Shown here: one piece after another, positions 1 to 10,238 of the stretch
Layout of the letters: each line of letters starts with the position of its first letter
How positions within the stretch are numbered: position 1 is the first letter of the stretch
Source of the DNA: Maratus speciosus
Lineage: Eukaryota; Arthropoda; Arachnida; Araneae; Salticidae
DNA: 64,000 bases
Direction: 5' to 3'
NCBI GenBank assembly: GCA_963932465.1
Contig: OZ010792.1
Coordinates: 15,951,701-16,015,700 of the forward strand
The notes under the pieces: generated by a model
The model's database searches: none
Seen by the model: only the letters and a program-made list of their open reading frames with translations
Told to the model about the DNA's origin: nothing
Position numbers and translations under genes: made by a program

Positions 1-340
1 AATCCTTCGCCAAATTTGAAGATTCTGATAGAGAAATCGAGAACTTCCTACAGTTATGTTAGTCGGGCACAGGTGATAAATCGACAAACATTGTACCCAT
101 CGCATTTTTTTTTTTTCATATTTCGTTAATTCAGATTAAAATATAATCCTTTCACTCATTTTATTTAGAATGGATGACTTTAATGTAAAAATAGAACTTT
201 TAAAATTCATGACTTTCACTTAAAAAAAAAAATTCTTTACAAAAAGAAAAAGAATAAATAATACCATAAACCATTTAATTTCAACATCAAAGCATTGTTT
301 TAATTTACCCCTCGAAAAATAAAAAATGCTGATGGAGAGT
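1..340. repeat. Dispersed repeat H, copy 1 (unoccupied insertion site)
   Basis: This stretch is collinear with 18450-19030: both share a CTTCGCCAAAT start, an AGAGAAATC block, TCACTCATTTTATTT and ATTCATGACTTTCAC. The copy at 18.5 kb carries a 266-bp insertion that is absent here, at about position 57 (the ATGTTAG junction), so this copy records the empty site. No coding potential is seen. The copy runs off the left edge of the window. Confidence 0.7.
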
Positions 341-1442
341 TAAAAAATGCTATTGGCGAGAATTGCACCCAGCTAACATAAAAGTACGAACTCTTTGCGG
401 TCATAGACACTTTTATGTAGTTTTATTTGAAAAAAAATATTTGGATTAAATCGGTTGCCAGAAAAAATTTCTTTTCTCGCCATGGACCTTTTCTCTATTT
501 CGCCAAGTACGTATACTGGAAAAGCACCTTCATTTATAATTTTATTTATTGTAGTTTAAATTAGATGAATAAAAGGTGTCATATACGCACTACGTTGGCA
601 CGACTTTTTTCCGACGCCAATGTCATATACGCACCGGGGTACTTAACTGGCGCCAAAGTGTCGTTATTTTGCTTGATATGGTAACCCGGATGTAGTTGTT
701 CATTTACTTTTATTTTATTTTTTAAAATTATATAAATTGTTTTGTTCTATAGTTATTAATTAAACTTTTTATTTATTTATCGTTTTTCACTTTTTTAAAA
801 TATTACACAATAAGCAAATGAGGTGCGTTTCATTCGGGCGTTGCCATTAAACAATTAACCGCCAATTGTTTACAATTAACCAATTGAACAATTAACCAAA
901 AATTAATCGCGATTTCTGTGCCACGTACGATAGCTTAATATATATATAGATTTTCAAGCATAAATTATTTTTTAATTTATCTCTATCACGTGTAGCTCGA
1001 TTACGGAAGGTTAATTCGCTTGCCCTTAAAACAATGTAAAAAGTTCCATATACGTTTTCGTCTAATGTTTCATAACAAAGTTAAAAATTCCTCTATAGAA
1101 AAATAAATAATTTAATGTAAATAAGAAACAAATTTAACAGACATGTGATTGAACCACGCGCTTATGCACCGAAATGATCGAAAGACTAGCGTAAGTCGCA
1201 AAATCTTGCGTTAATAACTCCTGGCATGTAGTGACATGTGAAAGTATCGCTTTTAATAAATTTCAAAACTTTATTTGATTGCATAATTGATATTTTTCAT
1301 ATAAAAATTCTTTTGGATGTTAGTGGGCTATCAAAAATATATATTACATGTAAAAAAATAATTAGATAAAAAAAAAAAAAAAAAAAAAAATTGGTTGTCA
1401 CCTATATTCTGTAACCCGAGGAGCTCGGGATCGATCCTCTAG
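341..1442. other. No gene seen; AT-rich spacer
   Basis: There is no open reading frame of note and no recognised element. A short local repeat of the phrase CATATACGCAC occurs at about 580-650, and a poly-A run lies at 1369-1391. Confidence 0.5.
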
Positions 1443-1943
1443 TTTTATTAACGATTGAAAATTTGAACAAGATAGATATATAAATAAATAAATATAGGGA
1501 GAGTGTGAGCTAATAGTAGGAACTGAATAATCGAGAAAAGTCTGCCATTTAATGAACCGAAGTTTTCAGGTAAAAATTAATCGTGTGGTGAAGCTTTTAG
1601 CAGCGAAGCAAGCTAACTTTCCTTGCCCGAACTTTGTTCCTGTAAAACAGTTAACCTTCCGTCTACCAGACTGGTCCATTGGACCCGACATGTACATTCA
1701 AAATATTATATTCAAACCAGAAATTTCTTCAAAACAAACTAAATCTATAAATCAGACAATAATAAGTTAAATAAACAAATTAAATAGTTTTAAGTAAAAA
1801 TTCTGGTGTAGAATGTTTTTATAAAACTTGAGTAAAATTTCCGGTAGTTCTAGGGTTAAGTGGTTAAGATATTAAATGTTAAAAATTGTGTATTTTTCAT
1901 CTTTTTCCAATTTTAAGAGTCCTGAGACCCCTTAAATAAATAG
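1443..1943 (+). repeat. Dispersed repeat I, copy 1, split by a TTAA element
   Basis: The copy begins at TTTTATTAACGATTGAAAAT and matches 2226-2522 almost base for base: both contain AATAATCGAGAAAAGTCTGC and TTGTTCCTGTAAAACAG and end at TGAGACCCCTTAAATAAATA. It is interrupted at 1655-1855 by a TTAA-flanked element. A 72-codon open frame starting at 1552 runs from this repeat into the inserted element, so it is not a gene. Confidence 0.85.
1655..1855 (-). mobile_element. piggyBac-like MITE, family A (copy A1)
   Basis: This is a 201-bp element between TTAA at 1651-1654 and TTAA at 1856-1859. Read on the minus strand it starts CCCTAGAACTACCGG and ends with GGTAGACGGAAGG, and it contains the palindrome GGTCCATTGGACC. 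Near-identical copies lie at 6382-6582, 31411-31610 and 62963-63162. The TTAA duplication and CCCT terminus are typical of piggyBac-superfamily non-autonomous elements. The neighbouring repeat at 2435-2438 shows the same target with a single TTAA and no insert. No protein is encoded. Confidence 0.9.
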
Positions 1944-2195
1944 GGAAAATTTGGTGATAATTTGGGGATATATCGTCAAGTTGGCGACAAACTTGACGGT
2001 ATTTGGCGACAGAACAGGGTTCCCCGTATGGTTACCCCTTATTGAAAATACTTCCATTGATCTTCAATAACCAATGGCCGCCATTTTGTTTCCCATTCAA
2101 AACTAAAATTAATTAATTAAAATTTAATTAATTAATTAATATTTGAAAAAACTGTATTAACATCAATTGTCAGCCAGTACAAGTTTAAAAAAAAA
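1944..2195. other. Spacer with AT palindrome
   Basis: This is unassigned sequence between the two copies of repeat I. A TTAATTAA-type palindrome occupies about 2107-2140, and GGCGACAAACTTGACGGTAT near 1980 resembles the GGCGACAAG phrase of repeat H at 18.36 kb. Confidence 0.4.
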
Positions 2196-2522
2196 TGTTT
2201 CAACTTGATAGGATGAATAATGAGTATTTTATTAACGATTGAAAATTTGAACAAGATAAATATATAAATAAATAAATATAGGGAGAGTGTGAACTAATAG
2301 TAGGAATTGAATAATCGAGAAAAGTCTGCCATTTAATGAACCGAAGATTTCAGGTAAAAATTAGTGGTGTGGTGAAGCTTTTAGCAACGAAGCAAGCTAA
2401 CTTTCCTTGTCCGAACTTTGTTCCTGTAAAACAGTTAAGTGGTTAAGATATTAAATGTTAAAAATTGTGGGTTTTTTTTCATCTTTTTCCAATTTTAAGA
2501 GTCCTGAGACCCCTTAAATAAA
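2196..2522 (+). repeat. Dispersed repeat I, copy 2 (empty TTAA site)
   Basis: This copy has the same sequence as 1443-1943, but the CAGTTAAGTGG junction at 2431-2441 holds one TTAA and no insert. It is therefore the pre-integration allele of the A1 insertion. It extends further left than copy 1, sharing a GGATGAATAATGAGTATTTT type start with the minus-strand copy at 16895-16985. Confidence 0.85.
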
Positions 2523-3162
2523 TATGAAAAATAAATATTTATCGCCTTGAATTAAAATAAATTCTTATAAATTTTCTCTTTTGAAAATTTATGTTATAAC
2601 ATAAAGAGAAATAGATCTAGAAAAATCAAATTAGATTATGTTAAAGATTATCTAATGGAAAAGAACACTTAATGGAAGACAAGAGTGGTTTCAATCTTAT
2701 GAGATATATGCGAGCTTCAAGACCCGTTTTTACGGAATCCACCCGCCTGATTTTTATGAAATTTGGAATCGATATTCAATGGATTATGCTCAAGATTTAT
2801 TGCTGACACCTTTTTATTTCTGCAATTAAAACTTTTTATTTTGAGCAATGGCAATTTTTCAGAAATTTTCCGTTTTTCAGATTTATTTTTTCTCGAAACT
2901 AATTTAAATATTTTAAAACTCTCTCCCACATATGATCTTAGATTTATATTCTACTACCAAAAATTTATTTATTCGAATCGCTCGAGTAATTTAGGAGATA
3001 GTGGGTTTTTTACCGGAAAAGTGTGATCTTTCAGAAGAGCCAAACAATTTAGACACTTTTAACTTGTGTGACGTTCTTCCACAATTTTATCAAACACATG
3101 AATTAAAGTATATATAAACACTTGAATAAAATTTAGTTTCACATAATAAATGAGGTAATATT
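2523..3162. other. No credible gene
   Basis: Overlapping open frames of 70 and 87 codons lie on opposite strands at 2717-3026. Neither resembles a known family, and I treat both as chance in AT-rich DNA. Confidence 0.4.
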
Positions 3163-3305
3163 TTAACCCTTATCCGCCACATGTCATTTTCCCTGTGACT
3201 TCCGGCAAACATCTCTTACTTGAAGTTTATTCGGTTAGCACCACATTTTTTAATGAGAAACACTGTTTCTTATATTAGATGTAAGTATCCAACTGGACGA
3301 AAAGT

Positions 3306-3379
3306 GCCCGGACCAGGATTCGAACCAGAGATCTCCTAGATGAAGCCGCCAGTGCTCTACCATCTGAGCTATCCCAGAC
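3306..3379 (-). repeat. tRNA-like sequence, probably a tRNA-derived SINE or tRNA pseudogene
   Basis: Read on the minus strand, this has a pol III A box (TAGCTCAGATGG) and a perfect B box (GGTTCGAATCC). The D stem is GCTC/GAGC, and acceptor strands GTCTGGG and TCCGGGC pair with three wobbles. It departs from a working tRNA in an extra base before the D arm, a mismatch in the T stem, only four anticodon-stem pairs and no T before the anticodon, so I do not assign an isotype. The flanks resemble the unbroken repeat near 5280-5360, which suggests that a SINE interrupted a copy of that repeat. A real but divergent tRNA is possible and less likely. Confidence 0.6.
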
Positions 3380-4885
3380 GAATCTGGTGGAACTCTTTCA
3401 CCCAGCTAACCTTACTTATTATAGCATCTATAGCAACTGTTACTTATACTTTGACAACATGTGCGTACTACAAAATTTAATTTAAAAATACAGTGGTGCT
3501 AGTAGAATATAAAAATAGAAGCAAGTATAAAATGTTAGCGTAAAATTAATGTGAATAGGCGTGGCGTCCGAGTCGCGCTTTCTCTTAATTTTTTACAATT
3601 ATTTCTAATGGTCAGAAAAACAAACTGGGCATGCAAATGGATTCAGGAAAGTTCAAAGAATGTTTTAAGCCAATGAAAAAAAAAATGAAAATTTCAAAAA
3701 AATTCACTCACGTTTCCCCTTAAAGATTATGCTAACTTTTTCTAAGCAGCTTGTTATCTGTATCACCAGAATCAATAAAATTCGTAACATGCTTATTCAA
3801 AACTCTTTTGCTACCTTTTATGAAGAAGATTTTAGCTTTCAAAGAATATTTGAACAGCAAATAGTGAATCTAATTTACAAACTGATAAATCTAGCTTGAA
3901 AGTTTCGTTCATTTCATTATATTTTTCCGATGTAATGATGCATAAAGCTGCGTATACTGTCTACATATATATTTCTCTTTAGCATATAAAATGCTTTTCA
4001 AATCTTACTCAGATTACCACGGAACCCTTCGTAAAAATGCTTTACAAGTCAGTACTGAGTGCAAATGATACGTGAGAAAAGCCTTTCGAATTCGTAAAAT
4101 GTTTTCAAAGTGTGTGATATTCAAATAAACTGCTTGTTTACATAAGCATTTTTTTAGGTGGATGTTTTTAAACTGGTTTATTAAAAGACGATTAACATCT
4201 AATTCTATGATTTTTATATTTTATACAGTACTAAACATTCAGACATAATTTTTGAATGGACGCTTAAATTGCATTTTATTGAATTTAATTTTAAACGAAT
4301 TCTTTATATCATTTCTTGCCAATACCGGACTTTTAATCCTTTATTGCGCAGCTTTGCATGTATGCAAGCAGCACTGTTTTGAATTTAATAGATTTTTTTT
4401 AAATTCGCATATACCTAAGTCACACCAGAAAATTAAAATGGTAATATTTGCATTAATTAAAAAAAAACAGACATTCCGTACTTAAATAAAGCTAATTAAA
4501 TTGAATCTTTCCGGGGTAAAGTCAGATTCTCTGAACTACGTAATTTCTAGAACGTATTCTATTATGGGAATTAAAGGGTTAAAGATTAATTATTATAAAA
4601 CAAATAATTATATAAAATAAGGTGTATGGAGACATATTTATTAAAGTATTTACTTAATTTGCATTATTTTAGAATAAAACAGCTCACGACACTAGTTTTT
4701 TCTTATATTGCAGATGTGCAACAAAAGAAAAGATTAACGTATTATATGAAAATATACCTCAGATTTTTTTTTCATTATTTTTCCTGTGTAATAAATCGTT
4801 CAGAGAATCATATATAATTTTTTCGGGAAAAAAAAAAAAAAAAAAAAAAAAAGCTCATTTAAGGGTTAAGAGCTTTTATCCAAGG
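3380..4885. other. No gene seen
   Basis: This is AT-rich DNA with small isolated open frames at 4252-4485 and 4626-4817 that I do not recognise. A poly-A run lies at 4830-4851. Confidence 0.4.
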
Positions 4886-5043
4886 CTCGCAACGTTCCTA
4901 AAATTTTCGATCTTCTTACCAGTATTTTAAATGAGAATTCTTCGTGCTAGCTTACTTTAACATGTGTAATAGAATTATACAATAAAATTTGTCGTTTTAA
5001 TAGAGTGGTAGCAAAGTGCGAAAATTTTAGGAACGCTTCGAGC
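4886..5043. repeat. Inverted-repeat (hairpin) element of about 158 bp
   Basis: The arms at 4886-4910 and 5019-5043 pair: CTCGCAACGTTCC and AAAATTTTCG face CGAAAATTTTAG and GAACGCTTCGAG. The interior is AT-rich and non-coding. It has MITE-like architecture, and I could not define a target duplication with confidence. Confidence 0.6.
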
Positions 5044-5447
5044 GCTGTTTTATCTATCCAGGTTCCCGTTGTTTTTCCGCTGTAAAATGGATTGTTGTTT
5101 AGTTTGTTTTGCGTGCAATGATTCTTTTCATTCTTCTTATAATTTTTATCGCTCTTAATTGTTTCAATACTCATATTTATACCATTTAACCTTTTGATTA
5201 CCATTCAATACTCAAGAGCCTTCTCTAGAAACGCTTAACCCTTTGAGGTCGAAATGCTTCTCCAAAGGCCCAAGCATTCTTACACGAATTTATTCGGTAT
5301 TCACCACTTTTTTTAAAGAAACATTTTTACTTATCCTTTGACAACAAGTGGAGGAGAAATTTAATAAAAAATGTATTATTAAACTATATTGCTGCTAATA
5401 AAATATAAAAATAAAATCATGTATATAAGCGGTTGTGCATATAAGTT

Positions 5448-6859
5448 AACTCTAGGATAGATGGCCATAGTTTTTAAAGATTGAAATAAAAATTCTTAGA
5501 AAGAGAATACAAGAAATATTTATGCATATATGAAATTCTTATATGTATACTTATCATATTTCGGACAAAAAATAATTAAATATCGAGAATAAAAGTGGGA
5601 AACTGAAATGAAAATAGCAGATGTCCATCTCTCCTTCAAGCCGAGGCGAGATGGTCATCTGTTCAAGAAATAACAAAATGAAGTTAAATTATAAAAAAAT
5701 AACACATTTCATGTAGTTAATCATGAGGAAAACATAGAAATTTGTAAAGATGCAATTATATAACGAAAAATCAGTAAAAAAAGTTGTATAAAAAAAATTA
5801 AAGTATAATTTCAGTCCTTCACTTTTCGAAAAATTCTACCACATTTTCGGTAAAGAACTTTATAGCTTGTATACGTTTCATGGAACCATTTCTGGCACCT
5901 TATGCATCGTATCCAGTAATCCTTCCAATTCTAATCACTTGGACTCTGTAGAATCTAATAATTTCAAATTTATTTCATCTTCTTCGAGACTGGAAGTGTC
6001 ATGTTTTTGTTTTTTTCTCGCGTTTATTTTAGATTTTTTACGGTTTTAAGTTTATTTATCAATTTTATCTGTTTCTGGTAAGAACGTTTCCGAAGTTTTT
6101 CAATATTTTCTGAAAAAAAAAAACTTCGTTAGGCCCTATTATATTATTTCTATTGAAATATTTATATTAGTTAAAATTTAAATAATTATATCAATTAATA
6201 TAATTATAAACATAAAAATTATATAATTATTTTAAAAATAATTATATTTATTTAACATCCTCACTGCGTTTAATTTTGAAACATTGATTTTAGGATGCCA
6301 TCTCTCCTAAAATGGATGGAAAGATTGCCACCCAATTTTAAGAGTCACTCCGCCATTGTGCGTTTTTGTTTTAGACTTTAACCCTAGAACTACCGGAAAT
6401 TTTACTCAAGTTTTATAAAAACATTCTACACCAGAATTTTTACTTAAAACTATTTAATTTCTTTATTTAACTTATTATTGTCTGATTTATACATTTAGTT
6501 TGTTTTGAAGAAATTTTCTGGTTTGAATAGATATTTTGAATATACATGTCGGGTCCATTGGACCCTTCTGGTAGACAGAGGGTTAAAGCAAAGACTGGTT
6601 TATATACGTGCTTTAAAAATCCTTATAGTAAACAAAAATGTAACATGGGTACTGCAAAATATTCACATACCTAACTCAACAAAAACATCCAACCACTAAA
6701 TTAAATGAACATTAAAGGTACACTTTCTTTTTATAATTTAAAAACACAGCTGCACGTCGCATTCAATGAACGCATTGAACTATTTCTTACGACCATATTT
6801 TATGCTGCAATCTAAGATATAGATTTTGAAATATTTAGCTGGCCATCTATTCTAGAGTT
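5448..6859. mobile_element. Candidate TIR element carrying a nested TTAA MITE
   Basis: The 20-mer at 5448-5467 (AACTCTAGGATAGATGGCCA) recurs inverted at 6840-6859 with one difference. The interior is AT-rich and repeats the phrase ATGGYCATCT near 5640 and 6300. It contains MITE A2. No transposase is visible. The inverted ends are clear, but treating them as the ends of one element is inference because no target duplication is obvious. Confidence 0.5.
6382..6582 (+). mobile_element. piggyBac-like MITE, family A (copy A2)
   Basis: This is a 201-bp element between TTAA at 6378-6381 and 6583-6586. It starts CCCTAGAACTACCGG and ends GTAGACAGAGG, with GGTCCATTGGACC near the right end. It is the plus-strand counterpart of A1. 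A 64-codon open frame at 6505-6699 runs out of the element and is not a gene. Confidence 0.9.
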
Positions 6860-7180
6860 ACCCTATCATATTAGTGGGGAGGGTGTGTCTGACGCATAAT
6901 ATCGTGAGATATCTCTAGGGGGGGGGGGGATCTTTATCCTTAGATATCGCTATCATTTTTGATCCAACCAAAATTTTCTGTCCTTATTTGTCCTTATATC
7001 AAATTTTTCTCTTTTTATTTGTAACTTGTTCTTTACATTAAAAAAGTCTGCAATCTTTTCTAGTCTGCAATCTCTTTTAATCTGCTATCTATTTTTATGA
7101 AAATACAAAGTTATTATTAAAATCATAAAATGATTATTAAATTATTTAATTTCAAAATGCGGAATACCTCAAGGTTTGGC
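6860..7180. other. No gene seen; poly-G tract
   Basis: A run of G lies at about 6918-6929. The rest is AT-rich DNA with CTGCAATCT/CTGCTATCT local repetition near 7050-7090. Confidence 0.4.
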
Positions 7181-7312
7181 ATTACTATTCTTTATATTAA
7201 TATTTGGAAATTTTTCCAGCGAGAAACATTCGCCTTGTATACAATATTTCAAATGAAAATCATATTTCAAATTAATTGCTTTAAGACGCAAAGGCCAACC
7301 TAGTGAAAAAGA

Positions 7313-7382
7313 TTCCATGCCGGGACTCGAACCGGGCCACCAGTATAGCGCACTGACGTTCTACCGACTAAACCACATGGAA
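7313..7382 (-). repeat. tRNA-like core of the minus-strand SINE
   Basis: Acceptor strands TTCCATG and CATGGAA pair perfectly. The A-box region is TGGTTTAGTCGG and the B box is GGTTCGAGTCC. The T stem has lost one G relative to the copy at 7814. The anticodon loop would show GCT, but the base before it is C rather than T, so this is a tRNA-derived promoter and not a tRNA gene. Confidence 0.75.
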
Positions 7383-7813
7383 CGATACCCAGCCTGGAAC
7401 TTCTCACTATGACAGGTTGGCAAGGCTACAAACGCAGCACAAGATGGAATATTTTCCGTGAGCCACCGACATGGGGCAAACACAGACTCATAATTAAATC
7501 CAGCATCGATCGAAGTGCGCTATACTGATGGCCCGGTTTCGAGTCCCGGCATGAAATCTTCTTCACTAGGTTGGCCGTTGCGCCTTTTAAGCAATTAATT
7601 TGAAATTTGATTTTCATTTGAAATATTGTATGCAAGGCGATTGCTTCTCTCTGGAAAAATTTCCAAATATTAATATATAGATTCGATCGATGTTGGATTT
7701 AATTATGAGTCTGTGTTTATCGCATCTCGGTGGCTCACGGAAAATATTCCATCTTGAGCTGCGTTTGTAGCCTTGCCATTCTGTAATAGCGAGAAGTTCC
7801 GGACTGGGTATCG

Positions 7814-7884
7814 TTCCATGTGGTTTAGTGGTTAGAACGTCAGTGCACTATACTGATGGTCCGGGTTCAAGTCCCGGCAGGGAA
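7814..7884 (+). repeat. tRNA-like core of the plus-strand SINE
   Basis: This is the same design as 7313-7382, with an intact T arm (CCGGG TTCAAGT CCCGG) and A box TGGTTTAGTGG. The 3' acceptor strand is CAGGGAA, so one pair is lost. B box GGTTCAAGTCC is a good pol III match. Confidence 0.75.
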
Positions 7885-8282
7885 TCTTTTTCACTAGGTT
7901 GCCCTTTGCGCTTTATAAGCAATTAATTTGAAATTTGATTTTAATTTGAAATAAATTACTATTCTTTTGTCATATGTGCATGCATATATTGTCCGCTGTT
8001 CGAGAAACCAAGTGCGAAGTATGTTTGAAAACATACTTATGTATACCAGTAAAGAAAAGAGACACAATATTGCGCAGATGTTTTGTTGATAAACAATTCT
8101 GCCTGATCTCTTCTGCCTGATCTCTGATCATTGTGGTGGCAAGTGCAAAAGGCATTATTACTGTTGAATATATTATGTAACAAAAATGTATTATTAAATA
8201 CTTTTAAATAGTAATTATTCCTTTTGTAAGTTTTCTTTGATTAAAATTATTTCATACATAATAGTGATATTTCATTGACGTC

Positions 8283-8600
8283 CCCCCATAGCATGCATGG
8301 TCACGGTGACGCCGTTGTGACGTCACTGTGAGTCACTGTGGTCACGTCACATCTGTGACCAAAATGCCACCACTCAGTGATGTCACATTGTGACTGAGAT
8401 GTGAACTTCTTAGAAAACATAAAAAATTACAAAAAATATTCAAAACATGTTATTTATGTAAAATTATATTTTCTGGCAATTAAAAAAATTGTGACGTCAC
8501 TGTTATGACACTGCATGTAACGTACGTCACGTCACATATGTTACGAAAAAAATCACCATGTTGTAAGTCACAGTGTGACAAAAATATGAACATCAAAAAT
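8283..8600. repeat. GTGAC/GTCAC-rich cluster 1 with two TGACGTCA palindromes
   Basis: A dense mixture of GTGAC and GTCAC words occurs on both strands, spaced roughly one helical turn apart. Perfect TGACGTCA palindromes lie at 8318-8325 and 8492-8499. An AT-rich block at about 8405-8485 splits the cluster. Its left end (GCATGGTCACGGTGACGCCG) is similar to the reverse complement of the right end of the 14.4-14.7 kb cluster, so the two are inverted relatives. TGACGTCA is the CREB/ATF site consensus, but any regulatory role is inference. Confidence 0.65.
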
Positions 8601-8978
8601 CTTTGAAAATGAACAGAGATATTACATGCCCGAGTTACAGCGACATAAGGAATGAAAATATATTAGTGGATAGGAAATAGTAAATTCGGACACGAAAAGA
8701 GGGGGGAGGGCAGAAAAAGGAAAATGCACGGTAGAAGTATCAACAAACTAGATTTTCATGCTATATTTTATCAATTTGTTATTTAAGACAGTGAAAGTAT
8801 ACTTTTTTATGACTTCAATTTTATCTACCATTGCAATTTAATCCTTCACTGATTGCTATTATTATAAAAGTGTTTCTCGGAAAAATGGTACGTATTGGAG
8901 CAATTTGGATTACATATTTAGAATTAGGAATATTAAATCTGTACACTTTATATATTTAGTTTGCAGTGAGGAAGTTGT
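8601..8978. other. No gene seen
   Basis: This is AT-rich unique-looking DNA with a short G-rich stretch near 8700 and no supported feature. Confidence 0.4.
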
Positions 8979-9043
8979 TTTATTTTATTTTATTTATTTA
9001 TTTATTTTATTTTATTTATTTATTTATTTATTTATTTATTTTT
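8979..9043. repeat. (TTTA/TTTTA)n microsatellite
   Basis: Uninterrupted TTTA and TTTTA units. Small open frames across it (8905-9151) encode only Phe/Leu/Tyr/Ile runs and are artefacts. Confidence 0.9.
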
Positions 9044-9548
9044 GTCGACCAGTGGTATTCGAAACCCTTCTGTGGTTTCAAACTAAAATTTTCTATTACA
9101 GTTAAGTCTGTATCTTTTAATGAGCACGTAGAAAGAATACTCAGTGTTTAGTCATATATGCATTTCTTGCTTTAGAATTTGCATTCAAGTCATATTTTTT
9201 TCCTGTTAGTGTTTAACTATTTTAAATAACTATTTTTTAAAAAATTCTACTTCTTTCAGACTTTTTAAATAAAATTAGTATTTTCCAAAAACATATGTAT
9301 ACAAATTTTATACAAAACCTATATAATTATTCGTATTTCAAATTTGTGTTTTAGAGATATGACTTTAAAAAAAGTTATTTTACAAATTGTTTTAAAGAAG
9401 ATACGTATTTATTTATTACGTGTAAAACAAACTTTACTTTAAAAATAAGAAAGAAAAAAGGCAGGTGTTTCATTCAAATAGAAAATTTTCATTACAGATA
9501 CTCTTAAATAAGATAAAATTATTGCGCATTTAAACTCTCTGTTGTGTA

Positions 9549-9549
<1 letters not shown>
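9044..9549. other. No gene seen
   Basis: AT-rich DNA with no recognised repeat and no reading frame worth reporting. Confidence 0.4.
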
Positions 9550-9592
<43 letters not shown>

Positions 9593-9616
9593 ATAATAAT
9601 AATAATAATAATAATA
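9550..9616. repeat. Poly-A run followed by (TAA)n
   Basis: About 40 A residues continue directly into eight or so TAA/ATA units. This could be the tail of an old retroposon, but I cannot identify a body upstream. Confidence 0.85.
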
Positions 9617-10238
9617 CAGTAGGAGCACCTGCTTGCTAATATCGTCTGCGCTCGATTAAACCGCAGAATAAAATAAGGATCAGAGAACTACTGACGCGGA
9701 AATTTAGTTTTTTAAGCTAACAGAAATATGCCTGACAATGTAGGATAAAATACGGATATTATTAAAATATTTATGGAACTTAAAAGGTATGTCTTATTTA
9801 ATTTAAATTTTTTGTTCCTGTTTGATATATTATTATCATGAGTTAAATAGTTGTATGTTATATACAATGAGACTGAGCTGGGATTCTTTTCAGAAGCAAT
9901 ATGGCGATGGAAAATCTTTTGAGAAATTGTTAAATGCATTTAATACATTTATTATAGTTTGTTGTAGTTTAATAGTACAATTATAAATACTAATTATTTA
10001 GTGTTATTCAAATTGTTATAATAATTTTTTTAATTGTATTTAAGCATTTTTTTTTTTTGCTGTTTGTGATTTTCATCAAACATTTAATTGTAGACATTGA
10101 GAATCAGTTATTAAATTTTCTTTGATTGTAAACTCATTTTCTACGATTTCGATACATTTATTTTATTGGCATTAAAAAATAAAATATAATATTTAAGCAT
10201 TGAAATAAAGTGTTTTTGATGCCCGATAAAGTTGAAAA
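9617..10238. other. No gene seen
   Basis: A 75-codon minus-strand open frame at 9712-9939 has no recognisable domain. Confidence 0.4.

Larger units (their letters stand above)
7194..7954. mobile_element. Palindromic composite of tRNA-derived SINEs, copy 1
   Basis: The unit lies between perfect 13-bp direct repeats (ATTACTATTCTTT at 7181-7193 and 7955-7967). It holds a full SINE on the minus strand (about 7205-7508), then a SINE piece on the plus strand (7515-7670), a short AT spacer and a second full plus-strand SINE (about 7685-7954). The full copies have a head (ATCGATGTTGGATTTAATTA type), a tRNA-like core and a tail with AATTTGAAATTTGATTTTCA. The outer ends match those of the unit at 13616-14392: a TATTAATAYTTGG start on the left and a tail stopping at TTTGAAAT on the right. 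The two units therefore share architecture and termini, which suggests that the palindrome itself inserted as one piece. Confidence 0.8.

Noticed and set aside
1552..1770. 72-codon frame as a small gene
   Set aside because: It crosses the boundary between repeat I and MITE A1.
3306..3379. Functional tRNA gene
   Set aside because: Extra base before the D arm, T-stem mismatch, weak anticodon stem and no T before the anticodon; kept only as tRNA-like.
9550..9616. Poly-A/(TAA)n as the 3' tail of an identifiable LINE
   Set aside because: No coding or 3' UTR sequence of a retrotransposon is visible upstream and no target duplication was found.
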